Positions 11,479 to 25,691 of a DNA stretch of 64,000 nucleotides are shown here, piece by piece. Both the position numbers and the translations under genes were made by a program. Positions within the stretch are counted from its first letter, which is position 1; each line of letters starts with the position of its first letter. The DNA comes from Delphinus delphis (Eukaryota > Chordata > Mammalia > Artiodactyla > Delphinidae). The stretch lies in assembly GCF_949987515.2 (NCBI RefSeq), contig NW_027192651.1, forward strand, positions 2,728,001 through 2,792,000, read 5' to 3'. The notes beneath the pieces were generated by a model, which saw only the letters and a program-made list of their open reading frames with translations, was not told the DNA's origin and did not search any database.

Positions 11479-13058
11479 TTGGCCAAAAAGGGCGTATGCG
11501 TTTTTTCCTGAATATATTCAGGAAAAAACGCATACGCCCTTTTTGGCCAACCAAGCAAGCTTGCAAAGGAAATCTGCACTACAATGAAGTCTCACTTCCC
11601 CCCGGTCAAAAGGGCCATCTGAAAAAAGTGTAAAATCCAGAAAGGCAGGACAGGCCATGGAGAACTGGGAGCCTTGTTATGCTGAAGGGCGGGATGTAAA
11701 TTGCCAACAGACACTCCGGAGAAGTGTATGGTGTTTCCTGAAACATCTAAAAAACAAAGCAACAGAGCCTAGGGCACTGCCAATTATGGTCCTATAGCTT
11801 AGGGAAATTAAAATCAAAAAGACACAGCCACCCCAAAGTTTGGGACGCCTCTGTTTACAAGAACCTCGTTTACAGTACAAGTTCAACATCGCAGAAAGTG
11901 AAAAATGGATAAAGAAGTTGTGGTATTTACTTACAAAGCAATATCACTCAGCAATGAAATCTGTGTCATCAGGCACTTAGCAGCACAATGAGTGGATTCA
12001 GGTATGATGATTCTAACTGAAATAAGTCACACAGAAAAAGAAACATCATAAGATATCAGTAATACACGGAATGTAAACTTGGCTACACAGGAACTGAATT
12101 ACAGAACAGAACAGGGTCTCAAATTTAGAAAACCAACTTATGCTTGCTTAAGGGGAAAGGTGAGTTGGGGTGCTGCATAAAACCAGAGATTGAAATGAGC
12201 ACAGATAAAGTTCCTTAAGCCAAATATGGAATAGACAAGAGCTACTCCTTGCTCAACGAAACGGACTCAACACCGCATATTAAACGCCTAAGAATGTACC
12301 TGACTAGTAAGTATCTTAAAACCTATGGATTGCTATGTCTCCGAAAGAGAATCAAGCATGTGTACAGGGGCATAAACGCAGCAGTGATAGGATTGGAGAG
12401 GCTCGGTGAGCAAATGAAGACCCATTGAAGTCATATTGCATGGTACCCATTCCACGGGTTTCTACTAACCAGTTTTAAGGTATTCTTCCTTCAGCTAAAA
12501 CATGCATGTGGAACCCAGAGTATGATCAACCATGTGATCGGGAGACGTGTTCAAATATGTCTCAGTTTTCGTACCCTGGTACTCGGGTGCAACATTCCAG
12601 ACGCTTTACTAACACTCTCCCGACTTGGAGAGTCAGTCCCTTTAAACTCCTGTTTGGCCCAGTTTGCAATTTCTGCGGAAGATGAACAGGAATAGCGAGA
12701 ACCAATGAGAGACTAGCTGGAGGTGTCTGGACGGGCAAATTTAACTCTCATTTCCCACCAGGAAGAGGAATTAACCAAAGGCTCAGCGTGCCGTGCCGGA
12801 ACCAGATTAGGGCCTGAAGCCATCCTGCGGTGTTGCGGCCAGGTCACAAGAAAGCGAGTTGAAGAAAGGAGCTCAGGGGCACTGTAATTCACAAACCTGC
12901 AGAGTTATAAATGACAGCTATCGTCCAAAAATAGACTGAAGTAAGGCTGCCAAGAGGACTTGAAAGCGAGGCAGCATTGCAGGAAACCGATTTCAGAAGG
13001 TAGACTGGAATTGCATTGAAAGCATAGGAAAAGAGGCAGAACGTCCATAATGATGCAC
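11479..13058 (+). repeat. Satellite unit 8 (1,580 bp)
   Basis: Intact palindrome. Private changes include 'gaggctcggtgag' near 12398 and 'cgaggcagcattgc' near 12967. It holds a clear L1 ORF2 C-terminal remnant at 11906-11959. Confidence 0.9.
11906..11959 (+). pseudogene. L1 ORF2 C-terminal remnant, frame 2 (unit 8)
   Basis: Reads WIKKLWYLLTKQYHSAMK, matching the W-I-K-K-x-W-Y...Y-x-S-A-x-K motif near the very end of L1 ORF2. A stop follows a few codons later (tag at 11978-11980), roughly where ORF2 is expected to finish. Its frame differs from the remnant upstream of it in the unit, which shows decay by indels. Units 2, 3 and 5 have R in place of I here. Confidence 0.82.
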
Positions 13059-13130
13059 TTGGCCAAAAAGGGCGTATGCTTTTTTTCCTGAATATATTCA
13101 GGAAAAAACGCATACGCCCTTTTTGGCCAA
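13059..13130. repeat. Palindrome of unit 9, one mismatch
   Basis: Left arm G-to-T at 13080, lengthening the T run and removing one CpG. Confidence 0.95.
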
Positions 13131-14638
13131 CCAAGCAAGCTTGCAAAGGAAATCTGCTCTACAATGAAGTCTCACTTCCCCCGGGTTAAAAGGGCCATCT
13201 GAAAAAAGTGTAAAATCCAGAAAGGCAGGACAGGCCATGGAGAACTGGGAGCCTTGTTATGCTGATGGGCGGGATGTAAATTGCCAACAACCACTCGGGA
13301 GAAGTGTATGGTGTTTCCTGAAACATCTAAAAAACAAAGCAACAGAGCCTAGGGCACTTCCACTTATGGTCCTATAGCTTAGGGAATTTAAAATCAAAAA
13401 GACACAGCCACCCCAAAGTTTGGAACGGCTCTGTTTACAAGAACCTCGTTTACAGTACAATTTCAACATCGCAGAAAGTGAAAAATGGATAAAGAAGTTG
13501 TGGTATTCACTTACAAAGCAATATCACTCAGCAATGAAATCTATGTCATCAGGCCCTTAGCAGCACAATGAGTGGATTCAGGTATGATGATTCTAACTGA
13601 AATAAGTCACACAGAAAAAGAAACATCATAAGATATCAGTAATACACGGAATGTAAACTTGGCTACACAGGAACTGAATTACAGAACAGAACAGGGTCTC
13701 AAATTTAGAAAACCAACTTATGCTTGCTTAAGGGTAAAGGTGAGTTGGGGTGCTGCATAAAACCAGAGATTGAAATGAGCACAGATAAAGTTCCTTAAGC
13801 CAAATATGGAATAGACAAGAGCTACTCCTTGCTCAACGAAACGGACTCAACACCGCATATTAAACGCCTAAGAATGTACCTGACTAGTAAGTATCTTAAA
13901 ACCTATGGATTGCTATGTCTCCGAAAGAGAATCAAGCATGTGTACAGGGGCATAAACGCAGCAGTGATAGGTTTGGAGAGGTTCGGTGAGCAAATGAAGA
14001 CCCATTGAAGTCATATTGCATGGTACCCATTCCACGGGTTTCAACTACCCAGGTTTAAGGTATTCTTCCTTCAGCTAAAACATGCATGTGGAACCCAGAG
14101 TATGATCAACCAGGTGATCGGGAGACGTGTTCAAATATGTCTCAGTTTTCGTACCCTGGTACTCGGGTGCAACATTCCAGACACTTTACTAACACTCTCC
14201 CGACTTGGAGAGTCAGTCCCTTTAACCTCCTGTTTGGCCCAGTTTGCAATTTCTGCGGAAGATGAACAGGAATAGCGAGAACCAATGAGAGACTAGCTGG
14301 AGGTGTCTGGACGGGCAAATTTAACTCTCATTTCCCACCAGGAAGAGGAATTAACCAAAGGCTCAGCGTGCCGTGCCAGAACCAGATTGGGGCCTGAAGC
14401 CATCCTGCGGTGTTGCGGCCAGCTCAAAAGAAAGCGAGTTGAAGAAAGGAGCTCAGGGGCACTGTAATTCACAAACCTGCAGAGTTATAAATGACAGCTA
14501 TCGTCCAAAAATAGACTGAAGTAAGGCTGCCAAGAGGACTTGAAAGCGGGGCAGAATTGCAGGAAACCGATTTCAGGAGGTAGACTGGAATTGCAATGAA
14601 AGCATAGGAAAAGAGGCAGAACGTCCACAATGATGCAC
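13059..14638 (+). repeat. Satellite unit 9 (1,580 bp)
   Basis: Palindrome has G-to-T at 13080. 'aacgaaacggactc' near 13835 is shared with unit 8. Its end has 'ttgcaatgaaagc' near 14592, a marker seen again at the end of unit 20. Confidence 0.9.
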
Positions 14639-16217
14639 TTGGCCAAAAAGGGCGTATGCGTTTTTTCCTGAATATATTCAGGAAAAAACGCATACGCCCT
14701 TTTTGGCCAACCAAGCAAGCTTGCAAAGGAAATCTGCACTACAATGAAGTCTCACTTCCCCCCGGTCAAAAGGGCCATCTGAAAAAAGTGTAAAATCCAG
14801 AAAGGCAGGACAGGCCATGGAGAACTGGGAGCCTTCTTATGCTGATGGGCGGGATGTAAATTGCCAACAACCACTCGGGAGAAGTGTATGGTGTTTCCTG
14901 AAACATCTAAAAAACAAAGCAACAGAACCTAGGGCACTTCCACTTATGGTCCTATAGCTTAGGGAAATTAAAATCAAAAAGACACAGCCACCCCAAAGTT
15001 TGGAACGGCTCTGTTTACAAGAACCTCGTTTACAGTACAAGTTCAACATCGCAGAAAGTGAAAAATGGATAAAGAAGTTGTGGTATTTACTTACAAAGCA
15101 ATATCACCAAGCAATGAAATCTGTGTCATCAGGCCCTTAGCAGCACAATGAGTGGATTCAGGTATGATGATTCTAACTGAAATAAGTCACACAGAAAAAG
15201 AAACATCATAAGATATCAGTAATACACGGAATGTAAACTTGGCTATACAGGAACTGAATTACAGAACAGAACAGGGTCTCAAATTTAAAAAACCAACTTA
15301 TGCTTGCTTAAGGGTAAAGGTGAGTTGGGGTGCTGCATAAAACCAGAGATTGAAATGAGCACAGATAAAGTTCCTTAAGTCAAATATGGAATAGACAAGA
15401 GCTACTCCTTGCTCAACGAAATGGACTCAACACCGCATATTAAACGCCTAAGAATGTACCTGACTAGTAAGTATCGTAAAACCTATGGATTGCTATGTCT
15501 CCAAAAGAGAATCAAGCATGTGTACAGGGGCATAAACGCAGCAGTGATAGGATTGGAGAGGTTCGGTGAGCAAATGGAGACCCTTTGAAGTCATATTGCA
15601 TGGTACCCATTACACGGGTCTCAACTTTCCAGGTTTAAGGTATTCTTCCTTCAGCTAAAACATTCATGTGGAACCCAAGTATGATCAACCATGTGATCGG
15701 GAGACGTGTTCAAATATGTCTCAGTTTTCCTCCCCTGGTACTCGGGTGCAACATTCCAGACGCTTTACTAACACTCTCCCCACTTGGAGAGTCAGTCCCT
15801 TTAACCTCCTGTTTGGCCCAGTTTGCAATTTCTGCGGAAGATGAACAGGAATAGCGAGAACCAATGAGAGACTAGCTGGAGGTGTCTGGACGGGCAAATT
15901 TAACTCTCATTTCCCACCAGGAAGAGGAATTAACCAAAGGCTCAGCGTGCCGTGCCGGAACCAGATTAGGGCCTGAAGACATCCTGCGGTGTTGCGGCCA
16001 GGTCACAAGAAAGCGAGTTGAAGAAAGGAGCTCAGGGGCACTGTAATTCACAAACCTGCAGAGTTATAAATGACAGCTATCGTCCAAAAATAGACTGAAG
16101 TAAGGCTGCCAAGAGGACTTGAAAGCGGGGCAGAATTGCAGGAAACCGATTTCAGGAGGTAGACTGGAATTGCATTGAAAGCATAGGAAAAGAGGCAGAA
16201 CGTCCACAATGATGCAC
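14639..16217 (+). repeat. Satellite unit 10 (1,579 bp)
   Basis: Intact palindrome. 'gccttcttatgctg' near 14831 recurs in units 21 and 25, so a related lineage lies 11 units downstream. A one-base loss ('cccaagtatg', near 15675) accounts for its length. Confidence 0.9.
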
Positions 16218-17797
16218 TTGGCCAAAAAGGGCGTATGCGTTTTTTCCTGAATATATTCAGGAAAAAACGCATACGCCCTTTTTGGCCAACCAAGCAAGCT
16301 TGCAAAGGAAATCTGCACTACAATGAAGTCTCACTTCCCCCCGGTCAAAAGGGCCATCTGAAAAAAGTGTAAAATCCAGAAAGGCAGGACAGGCCATGGA
16401 GAACTGGGAGCCTTGTTATGCTGATGGGCGGGATGTAAATTGCCAACAACCACTCGGGAGAAGTGTATGGTGTTTCCTGAAACATCTAAAAAACAAAGCA
16501 GCAGAACCTAGGGCACTTCCACTTATGGTCCTATAGCTTAGGGAAATTAAAATCAAAAAGACACAGCCACCCCAAAGTTTGGAACGGCTCTGTTTACAAG
16601 AACCTCGTTTACAGTACAAGTTCAACATCGCAGAAAGTGAAAAATGGATAAAGAACTTGTGGTATTTACTTACAAAGCAATATCACTCAGCAATGAAATC
16701 TGTGTCATCAGGCCCTTAGCAGCACAATGAGTGGATTCAGGTATGATGATTCTAACTGAAATAAGTCACACAGAAAAAGAAACATCATAAGATATCAGTA
16801 ATACACGGAATGGAAACTTGGCTACACAGGAACTGAATTACAGAACAGAACAGGGTCTCAAATTTAGAAAACCAACTTATGCTTGCTTAAGGGTAAAGGT
16901 GAGTTGGGGTGCTGCATAAAACCAGAGATTGAAATGAGCACAGATAAAGTTCCTTAAGCCAAATATGGAATAGACAAGAGCTACTCCTTGCTCAACGAAA
17001 TGGACTCAACACCGCATATTAAACGCCTAAGAATGTACCTGACTAGTAAGTATCTTAAAACCTATGGATTGCTATGTCTCCGAAAGAGAATCAAGCATGT
17101 GTACAGGGCCATAAACGCAGCAGTGATAGGATTGGAGAGGTTCGGTGAGCAAATGAAGACCCTTTGAAGTCATATTGCATGGTACCCATTCCACGGGTTT
17201 CAACTACCCAGGTTTTAGGTATTCTTCCTTCAGCTAAAACCTGCATGTGGAACCCAGAGTATGATCAACCATGTGATCGGGAGATGTGTTCAAATATGTC
17301 TCAGTTTTCGTACCCTGGTACTCGGGTGCAACATTCCAGACACTTTACTAACACTCTCCCGACTTGGAGAGTCAGTCCCTTTAACCTCCTGTTTGGCCCA
17401 GTTTGCAATTTCTGCGGAAGATGAACAGGAATAGCGAGAACCAATGATAGACTAGCTGGAGGTGTCTGGACGGGCAAATTTAACTCTCATTTCCCACCAG
17501 GAAGAGGAATTAACCAAAGGCTCAGCGTGCCGTGCCGGAACCAGATTAGGTCCTGAAGCCGTCCTGCGGTGTTGCGGCCAGGTCACAAGAAAGCGAGTTG
17601 AAGAAAGGAGCTCAGGGGCACTGTAATTCACAAACCTGCAGAGTTATAAATGACAGCTATCGTCCAAAAATAGACTGAAGTAAGGCTGCCAAGAGGACTT
17701 GAAAGCGGGGCAGAATTGCAGGAAACCGATTTCAGGAGGTAGACTGGAATTGCATTGAAAGCATAGGAAAAGAGGCAGAACGTCCACAATGATGCAC
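16218..17797 (+). repeat. Satellite unit 11 (1,580 bp)
   Basis: Intact palindrome. Marker 'aaagcagcagaacc' near 16497, 'gagatgtgttc' near 17281 and 'caatgatagac' near 17443. Confidence 0.9.
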
Positions 17798-17869
17798 TTG
17801 GCCAAAAAGTGCGTATGCGTTTTTTCCTGAATATATTCAGGAAAAAACGCATACGCCCTTTTTGGCCAA
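17798..17869. repeat. Palindrome of unit 12, one mismatch
   Basis: Left arm G-to-T at 17810. Confidence 0.95.
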
Positions 17870-19377
17870 CCCAGCAAGCTTGCAAAGGAAATCTGCACTA
17901 CAATGAAGTCTCACTTCCCCCAGGTCAAAAGGGCCATCTGAAAAAAGTGTAAAATCCAGAAAGGCAGGACAGGCCATGGAGAACTGGGAGCCTTGTTATG
18001 CTGATGGGCGGGATGTAAATTGCCAACAACCACTCGGGAGAAGTGTATGGTGTTTCCTGAAACATCTAAAAAACAAAGCAACAGAACCTAGGGCACTTCC
18101 ACTTATGGTCTTATAGCTTAGGGAAATTAAAATCAAAAAGACACAGCCACCCCAATGTTTGGAACGGCTCTGTTTACAAGAACCTCGTTTACAGTACAAG
18201 TTCAACATCGCAGAAAGTGAAAAATGGATAAAGAACTTGTGGTATTTACTTACAAAGCAATATCACTCAGCAATGAAATCTGTGTCATCAGGCCCTTAGC
18301 AGCACAATGAGTGGATTCAGGTATGATGATTCTAACTGAAATAAGTCACACAGAAAAAGAAACATCATAAGATATCAGTAATACACGGAATGTAAACTTG
18401 GCTACACAGGAACTGAATTACAGAACAGAACAGGGTCTCAAATTTAGAAAACCAACTTATGCTTGCTTAAGGGTAAAGGTGAGTTGGGGTGCTGCATAAA
18501 ACCAGAGATTGAAATGAGCACAGATAAAGTTCCTTAAGCCAAATATGGAATAGACAAGAGCTACTCCTTGCTCAATGAAATGGACTTAACACCCCATATT
18601 AAACGCCTAAGAATGTACCTGACTAGTAAGTATCTTAAAACCTATGGATTGCTATGTCTCCGAAAGAGAATCAAGCATGTGTACAGGGGCATAAACGCAG
18701 CAGTGATAGGATTGGAGAGGTTCGGTGAGCAAATGAAGACCCTTTGAAGTCATATTGCATGGTACCCATTCCACGGGTTTCAACTACCCAGGTTTAAGGT
18801 ATTCTTCCTTCAGCTAAAACATGCATGTGGAACCTAGAGTATGATCAACCATGTGAACGGGAGACGTGTTCAAATATGTCTCAGTTTTCCTACCCTGGTA
18901 CTCGGGTGCAACATTCCAGACACTTTACTAACACTCTCCCGACTTGGAGAGTCAGTCCCTTTAACCTCCTGTTTGGCCCAGTTTGCAATTTCTGCGGAAG
19001 ATGAACAGGATTAGCGAGAACCAATGAGAGGCTAGCTGGAGGTGTCTGGACGGGCAAATTTAACTCTCATTTTCCACCAGGAAGAGGAATTAACCAAAGG
19101 CTCAGCATGCCCTGCCGGAACCAGATTAGGGCCTGAAGCCATCCTGCGGTGTTGCGGCCAGGTCACAAGAAAGCAAGTTGAAGAAAGGAGCTCAGGGGCA
19201 CTGTAATTCACAAACCTGCAGAGTTATAAATGACAGCTATCGTCCAAAAATAGACTGAAGTAAGGCTGCCAAGAGGACTTGAAAGCGGGGCAGAATTGCA
19301 GGAACCCGATTTCAGGAGGTAGACTGGAATTGCATTGAAAGCATAGGAAAAGAGGCAGAACGTCCACAATGATGCAC
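17798..19377 (+). repeat. Satellite unit 12 (1,580 bp)
   Basis: Palindrome has G-to-T at 17810. 'ggtcttatagc' near 18108 and 'ggaacccgattt' near 19303 are private. Confidence 0.9.
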
Positions 19378-20957
19378 TTGGCCAAAAAGGGCGTATGCGT
19401 TTTTTCCTGAATATATTCAGGAAAAAACGCATACGCCCTTTTTGGCCAACCAAGCAAGCTTGCAAAGGAAATCTGCACTACAATGAAGTCTCACTTCCCC
19501 CGGGTCAAAAGGGCCATCTGAAAAAAGTGTAAAATCCAGAAAGGCAGGACAGGCCATGGAGAACTGGGAGCCTTGTTATGCTGATGGGCGGGATGTAAAT
19601 TGCCAACAACCACTCGGGAGAAGTGTATGGTGTTTCCTGAAACATCTAAAAAACAAAGCAACAGAACCTAGGGCACTTCCTCTTATGGTCCTATAGCTTA
19701 GGGAAATTAAAATCAAAAAGACACAGCCACCCCAAAGTTTGGAACGGTTCTGTTTACAAGAACCTCGTTTACAGTACAAGTTCAACATCGCAGAAAGTGA
19801 AAAATGGATAAAGAACTTGTGGTATTTACTTACAAAGCAATATCACTCAGCAATGAAATCTGTGTCATCAGGCCCTTAGCAGCACAATGAGTGGATTCAG
19901 GTATGATGATTCTAACTGAAATAAGTCACACAGAAAAAGAAACATCATAAGATATCAGTAATACACGGAATGTAAACTTGGCTACACAGGAACTGAATTA
20001 CAGAACAGAACAGGGTCTCAAATTTAGAAAACCAACTTATGCTTGCTTAAGGGGAAAGGTGAGTTGGGGTGCTGCATAAAACAAGAGATTGAAATGAGCA
20101 CAGGTAAAGTTCCTTAAGTCAAATATGGAATAGACAAGAGCTACTCCTTGCTCAACGAAATGGACTCAACACCGCATATTAAACGCCTAAGAATGTACCT
20201 GACTAGTAAGTATCTTAAAACCTATGGATTGCTATGTCTCCGAAAGAGAATCAAGCATGTGTACAGGGGCATAAACGCAGCAGTGATAGGATTGGAGAGG
20301 TTCGGTGAGCAAATGAAGACCCTTTGAAGTCATATTGCATGGTACCCATTACACGGGTCTTAACTCTCCAGGTTTAAGGTATTCTTCCTTCAGCTAAAAC
20401 ATGCATGTGGAACCTAGAGTATGATCAACCATGTGATCGGGAGACGTGTTCAAATATGTCTCAGTTTTCGTACCCTGGTACTCGGGTGCAACATTCCAGA
20501 CGCTTTACTAACCCTCTCCCGACTTGGAGAGTCAGCGCCTTTAACCTCCTGTTTGGCCCAGTTTGCAATTTCTGCGGAAGATGAACAGGAATAGCGAGAA
20601 CCAATGAGAGACTAGCTGGAGGTGTCTGGACGGGCAAATTTAACTCTCATTTCCCACCAGGAAGAGGAAATAACCAAAGGCTGAGCGTGCCGCGCCGGAA
20701 CCAGATTAGGGCCTGAAGCCATCCTGCGGTGTTGCGGCCAGCTCAAAAGAAAGCGAGTTGAAGAAAGGAGCTCAGGGGCACTGTAATGCACAAAGCTGCA
20801 GAGTTATAAATGACAGCTATCGTCCAAAAATATACTGAAGTAAGGCTGCCAAGAGGACTTGAAAGCGGGGCAGAATTGCAGGAAACCGATTTCAGGAGGT
20901 AGACTGGAATTGCATTGAAAACATAGGAAAAGAGGCAGAACGTCCACAATGATGCAC
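19378..20957 (+). repeat. Satellite unit 13 (1,580 bp)
   Basis: Intact palindrome. Its end has 'taatgcacaaagctgcag' near 20785 and 'gaaaacatagg' near 20918, a rare pair that recurs only at the end of unit 40, about 42.5 kb away. Confidence 0.9.
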
Positions 20958-22535
20958 TTGGCCAAAAAGGGCGTATGCGTTTTTTCCTGAATATATTCAG
21001 GAAAAAACGCATACGCCCTTTTTGGCCAACCCAGCAAGCTTGCAAAGGAAATCTGCACTACAATGAAGTCTCACTTCCCCCCGGTCAAAAGGGCCATCTG
21101 AAAAAAGTGTAAAATCCAGAAAGGCAGGACAGGCCATGGAGGACTGGGAGCCTTGTTATGCTGATGGGCGGGATGTAAATTGCCAACAACCACTCGGGAG
21201 AAGTGTATGGTGTTTCCTGAAACATCTAAAAAACAAAGCAACAGAACCTAGGGCACTTCCACTTATGGTCCTATAGCTTTGGGAAATTAAAATCAAAAAG
21301 ACACAGCCACCTCAAAGTTTGGAATGTCTCTGTTTACAAGAACCTCGTTTACAGTACAAGTTCAACATCGCAGAAAGTGAAAAATGGATAAAGAACTTGT
21401 GGTATTTACTTACAAAGCAATATCACTCAGCAATGAAATCTGTGTCATCAGGCCCTTAGCAGCACAATGAGTGGATTCAGGTATGATGATTCTAACTGAA
21501 ATAAGTCACACAGAAAAAGAAACATCATAAGATATCAGTAATACACGGAATGGAAACTTGGCTACACAGGAACTGAATTACAGAACAGAACAGGGTCTCA
21601 AATTTAGAAAACCAACTTATTCTTGCTTAAGGGTAAAGGTGAGTTGGGGTGCTGCATAAAACCAGAGATTGAAATGAGCACAGATAAAGTTCCTTAAGCC
21701 AAATATGGAATAGACAAGAGCTACTCCTTGCTCATCGAAATGGACTCAACACCGCATATTAAACGCCTAAGAATGTACCTGACTAGTAAGTATCTTAAAA
21801 CCTATGGATTGCTATGTCTTCGAAAGAGAATCAAGCATGTGTACAGGGGCATAAACGCAGCAGTGATAGGATTGGAGAGGTTCGTGAGCAAATGAAGACC
21901 CTTTGAAGTCATATTGCATGGTACCCATTCCACGGGTTTCAACTACCCAGGTTTAAGGTATTCTTCCTTCAGCTAAAACATGCATGTGGACCCCAGAGTA
22001 TGATCAACCATGTGATCGGGAGACGTGTTTAAATATGTCTCAGTTTTCGTACCCTGGTACTCGGGTGCAACATTCCAGACGCTTTACTAACACTCTCCCC
22101 ACTTGGAGAGTCAGTCCCTTTAACCTCCTGTTTGGCCCAGTTTGCAATTTCTGTGGAAGATGAACAGGAATAGCGAGAACCAATGAGAGCTAGCTGGAGG
22201 TGTCTGGATGGGCAAATTTAACTCTCATTTCCCACCAGGAAGAGGAATTAACCAAAGGCTCAGCATGCCGTGCCAGAACCAGATTAGGTCCTGAAGACAT
22301 CCTGGGGTGTTGCGGCCAGGTCACAAGAAAGCGAGTTGAAGAAAGGAGCTCAGGGGCACTGTAATTCACAAACCTGCAGAGTTATAAATGACAGCTATCG
22401 TCCAAAAATACACTGAAGTAAGGCTGCCAAGAGGACTTGAAAGCGGGGCAGAATTGCAGGAAACCGATTTCAGGAGGTAGACTGGAATTGCATTGAAAGC
22501 ATAGGAAAAGAGGCAGAACGTCCACAATGATGCAC
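20958..22535 (+). repeat. Satellite unit 14 (1,578 bp)
   Basis: Intact palindrome. One-base loss 'gaggttcgtgagc' near 21877 and 'cttattcttgc' near 21617, both shared with unit 17. The end carries the 'ctgtggaag' (22151) and 'gagagctagctgg' marker set shared with units 17, 21 and 25. Confidence 0.9.
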
Positions 22536-24113
22536 TTGGCCAAAAAGGGCGTATGCGTTTTTTCCTGAATATATTCAGGAAAAAACGCATACGCCCTTTT
22601 TGGCCAACCAAGCAAACTTGCAAAGGAAATCTGCACTACAATGAAGTCTCACTTCTCCCCGGTCAAAAGGGCCATCTGAAAAAAGTGTAAAATCCAGAAA
22701 GGCAACAGGCCATTGAGAACTGGGAGCCTTGTTATGCTGATGGGCGGGATGTAAATTGCCATCAGACACTTGGGAGAAGTGTATGGTGTTTCCTGAAACA
22801 TCTAAAAAACAAAGCAACAGAACCTAGGGCACTTCCACTTATGGTCCTATAGCTTAGGGAAATTAAAATCAAAAAGACACAGCCACCCCAAAGTTTGGAG
22901 CGCCTCCGTTTACAAGAACCTCATTTACCCTACAAGTTCAATATCACAGAAAGTGAAAAATGGATAAAGAACTTGTGGTACTTACGTACAATGCAGTATC
23001 ACTCAGCAATGAAATCTATGTCATCAGGCCCGTAGAAGCATAATGAGTGGATTCAGGTACGATGATTCTAACTGAAATAAGTCACACAGAAAAAGAAACA
23101 TCATAAGATATCACTAATACACGGAATGTAAACTTGTCTACACAGGAACTGCATTCCAAAACAGAACAGGGTCTCAAATTTAGAAAACCAACTTATGCTT
23201 GCTTAAGGGGAAAGGTGAGTTGGGGTGCTGCATAAAACCAGAAATTAAAATGAGCACAGATAAAGTTCCTTAAGCCAAATATGGAATAGACAAGAGCTAC
23301 TCCTTGCTCAACGAAATGGACTCAAAACCCCATATTAAACGCCTAAGAATGTACCTGACTAGTAAGTATCTTAAAACCTATGGATTGCTATGTCTCCAAA
23401 AGAGAATCAAGCATGTGTACAGGGGCATAAACGCAGCAGTGATAGGATTGGAGAGGTTCGGTGAGCAAATGAAGACCCTTTGAAGTCATATTGCATGGTA
23501 CCCATTACACGGGTCTCAACTCTCCAGGTTTAAGGTATTCTTCCTTCAGCTAAAACATGCATGTGGAACACAGAGTATGATCAACCATGTGAACGGGAGA
23601 CGTGTTCATATATTTCTCAGTTTTCCTCCCCTGGTACTCGGGTGCAACATTCCAGACGCTTTACTAACACTCTCCCGACTTGGAGAGTCAGTCCCTTTAA
23701 CCTCCTGTTTGGCCCAGTTTGCAATTTCTGCGGAAGATGAACAGGAATAGCGAGAACCAATGAGAGGCTAGCTGGAGGTGTCTGGACGGGCAAATTTAAC
23801 TCTCATTTCCCACCAGGAAGAGGAATTAACCAAAGGCTGAGCATGCCGGGCCGGAACCAGATTAGGGCCTGAAGCCATCCTGCGGTGTTGCGGCCAGGTC
23901 ACAAGAAAGCGAGTTGAAGAAAGGAGCTCAGGGGCACTGTAATTCACAAACCTGCAGAGTTATAAATGACAGCTATCGTCCAAAAATAGACTGAAGTAAG
24001 ACTGCCAAGAGGACTTGAAAGCGGGGCAGAATTGCAGGAAACCGATTTCAGGAGGTAGACTGGAATTGCATTGAAAGCATAGGAAAAGAGGCAGAACGTC
24101 CACAATGATGCAC
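22536..24113 (+). repeat. Satellite unit 15 (1,578 bp)
   Basis: Intact palindrome. 'gcaaacttgc' replaces the usual HindIII-type palindrome just to its right. 'ggcaacaggccattgag' near 22701 lacks two bases. Pairs with units 18 and 22. Confidence 0.9.
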
Positions 24114-25691
24114 TTGGCCAAAAAGGGCGTATGCGTTTTTTCCTGAATATATTCAGGAAAAAACGCATACGCCCTTTTTGGCCAACCAAGCAAGCTTGCA
24201 AAGGAAATCTGCACTACAATGAAGTCTCACTTCCCCCCGGTCAAAAGGGCCATCTGAAGAAAGTGTAAAATGCAGAAAGGCAACAGGCCATTGAGAACTG
24301 GGAGCCTTGTTATGCTGATGGGCGGGATGTAAATTGCCAACAGACACTTGGGAGAAGTGTATGGTGTTTCCTGAAACATCTAAAAAACAAAGCAACAGAG
24401 CCTAGGGCACTTCCACTTATGGTCCTATAGCTTAGGGAAATTAAAATCAAAAAGACACAGCCACCCCAAAGTTTGGAACGGCTCTGTTTACAAGAACCTC
24501 GTTTACAGTACAAGTTCAACATCGCAGAAAGTGAAAAATGGATAAAGAAGTTGTGGTATTCACTTACAAAGCAATATCACTCAGCAATGAAATCTATGTC
24601 ATCAGGCCCTTAGCAGCACAATGAGTGGATTCAGGTATGATGATTCTAACTGAAATAAGTCACACAGAAAAAGAAACATCATAAGATATCAGTAATACAC
24701 GGAATGGAAACTTGGCTACACAGGAACTGAATTACAGAACAGAACAGGGTCTCAAATTTAGAAAACCAACTTATGCTTGCTTAAGGGGAAAGGTGAGTTG
24801 GGGTGCTGCATAAAACCAGAGATTGAAATGAGCACAGATAAAGTTCCTTAAGCCAAATATGGAATAGACAAGAGCTACTCCTTGCTCAACGAAATGGACT
24901 CAACACCGCATATTAAACGCCTAAGAATGTACCTGACTAGTAAGTATCTTAAAACCTATGGATTGCTATGTCTCTGAAAGAGAATCAAGCATGTGTACAG
25001 GGGCATAAACGCAGCAGTGATAGGATTGGAGAGGTTCGGTGAGCAAATGAAGACCCTTTGAAGTCATATTGCATGGTACCCATTCCACGGGTTTCAACTA
25101 CCCAGGTTTAAGGTATTCTTCCTTCAGCTAAATCATGCATGTGGAACCTAGTGTATGATCAACCATGTGATCGGGAGACGTGTTCAAATATGTCTCAGTT
25201 TTCGTACCCTGGTACTCGGGTGCAACATTCCAGACGCTTTACTAACACTCTCCCGACTTGGAGAGTCAGTCCCTTTAACCTCCTGTTTGGCACAGTTTGC
25301 AATTTCTGCGGAAGATGAACAGGAATAGCGAGAACCAATGAGAGACTAGCTGGAGGTGTCTGGACGGGCAAATTTAACTCTCATTTCCCACCAGGAAGAG
25401 GAAATAACCAAAGGCTCAGCGTGCCGTGCCGGAACCAGATTAGGGCCTGAAGCCATCCTGCGGTGTTGCGGCCAGCTCAAAAGAAAGCGAGTTGAAGAAA
25501 GGAGCTCAGGGGCACTGTAATTCACAAACCTGCAGAGTTATAAATGACAGCTATCGTCCAATAATAGACTGAAGTAAGGCTGCCAAGAGGACTTGAAAGC
25601 GGGGCAGAATTGCAGGAAACCGATTTCAGGAGGTAGACTGGAATTGCATTGAAAGCATAGGAAAAGAGGCAGAACGTCCACAATGATGCAC
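24114..25691 (+). repeat. Satellite unit 16 (1,578 bp)
   Basis: Intact palindrome. Marker 'ctgaagaaagtg' plus 'aaatgcagaaagg' near 24254 is shared with units 19, 23, 26 and 27. Confidence 0.9.
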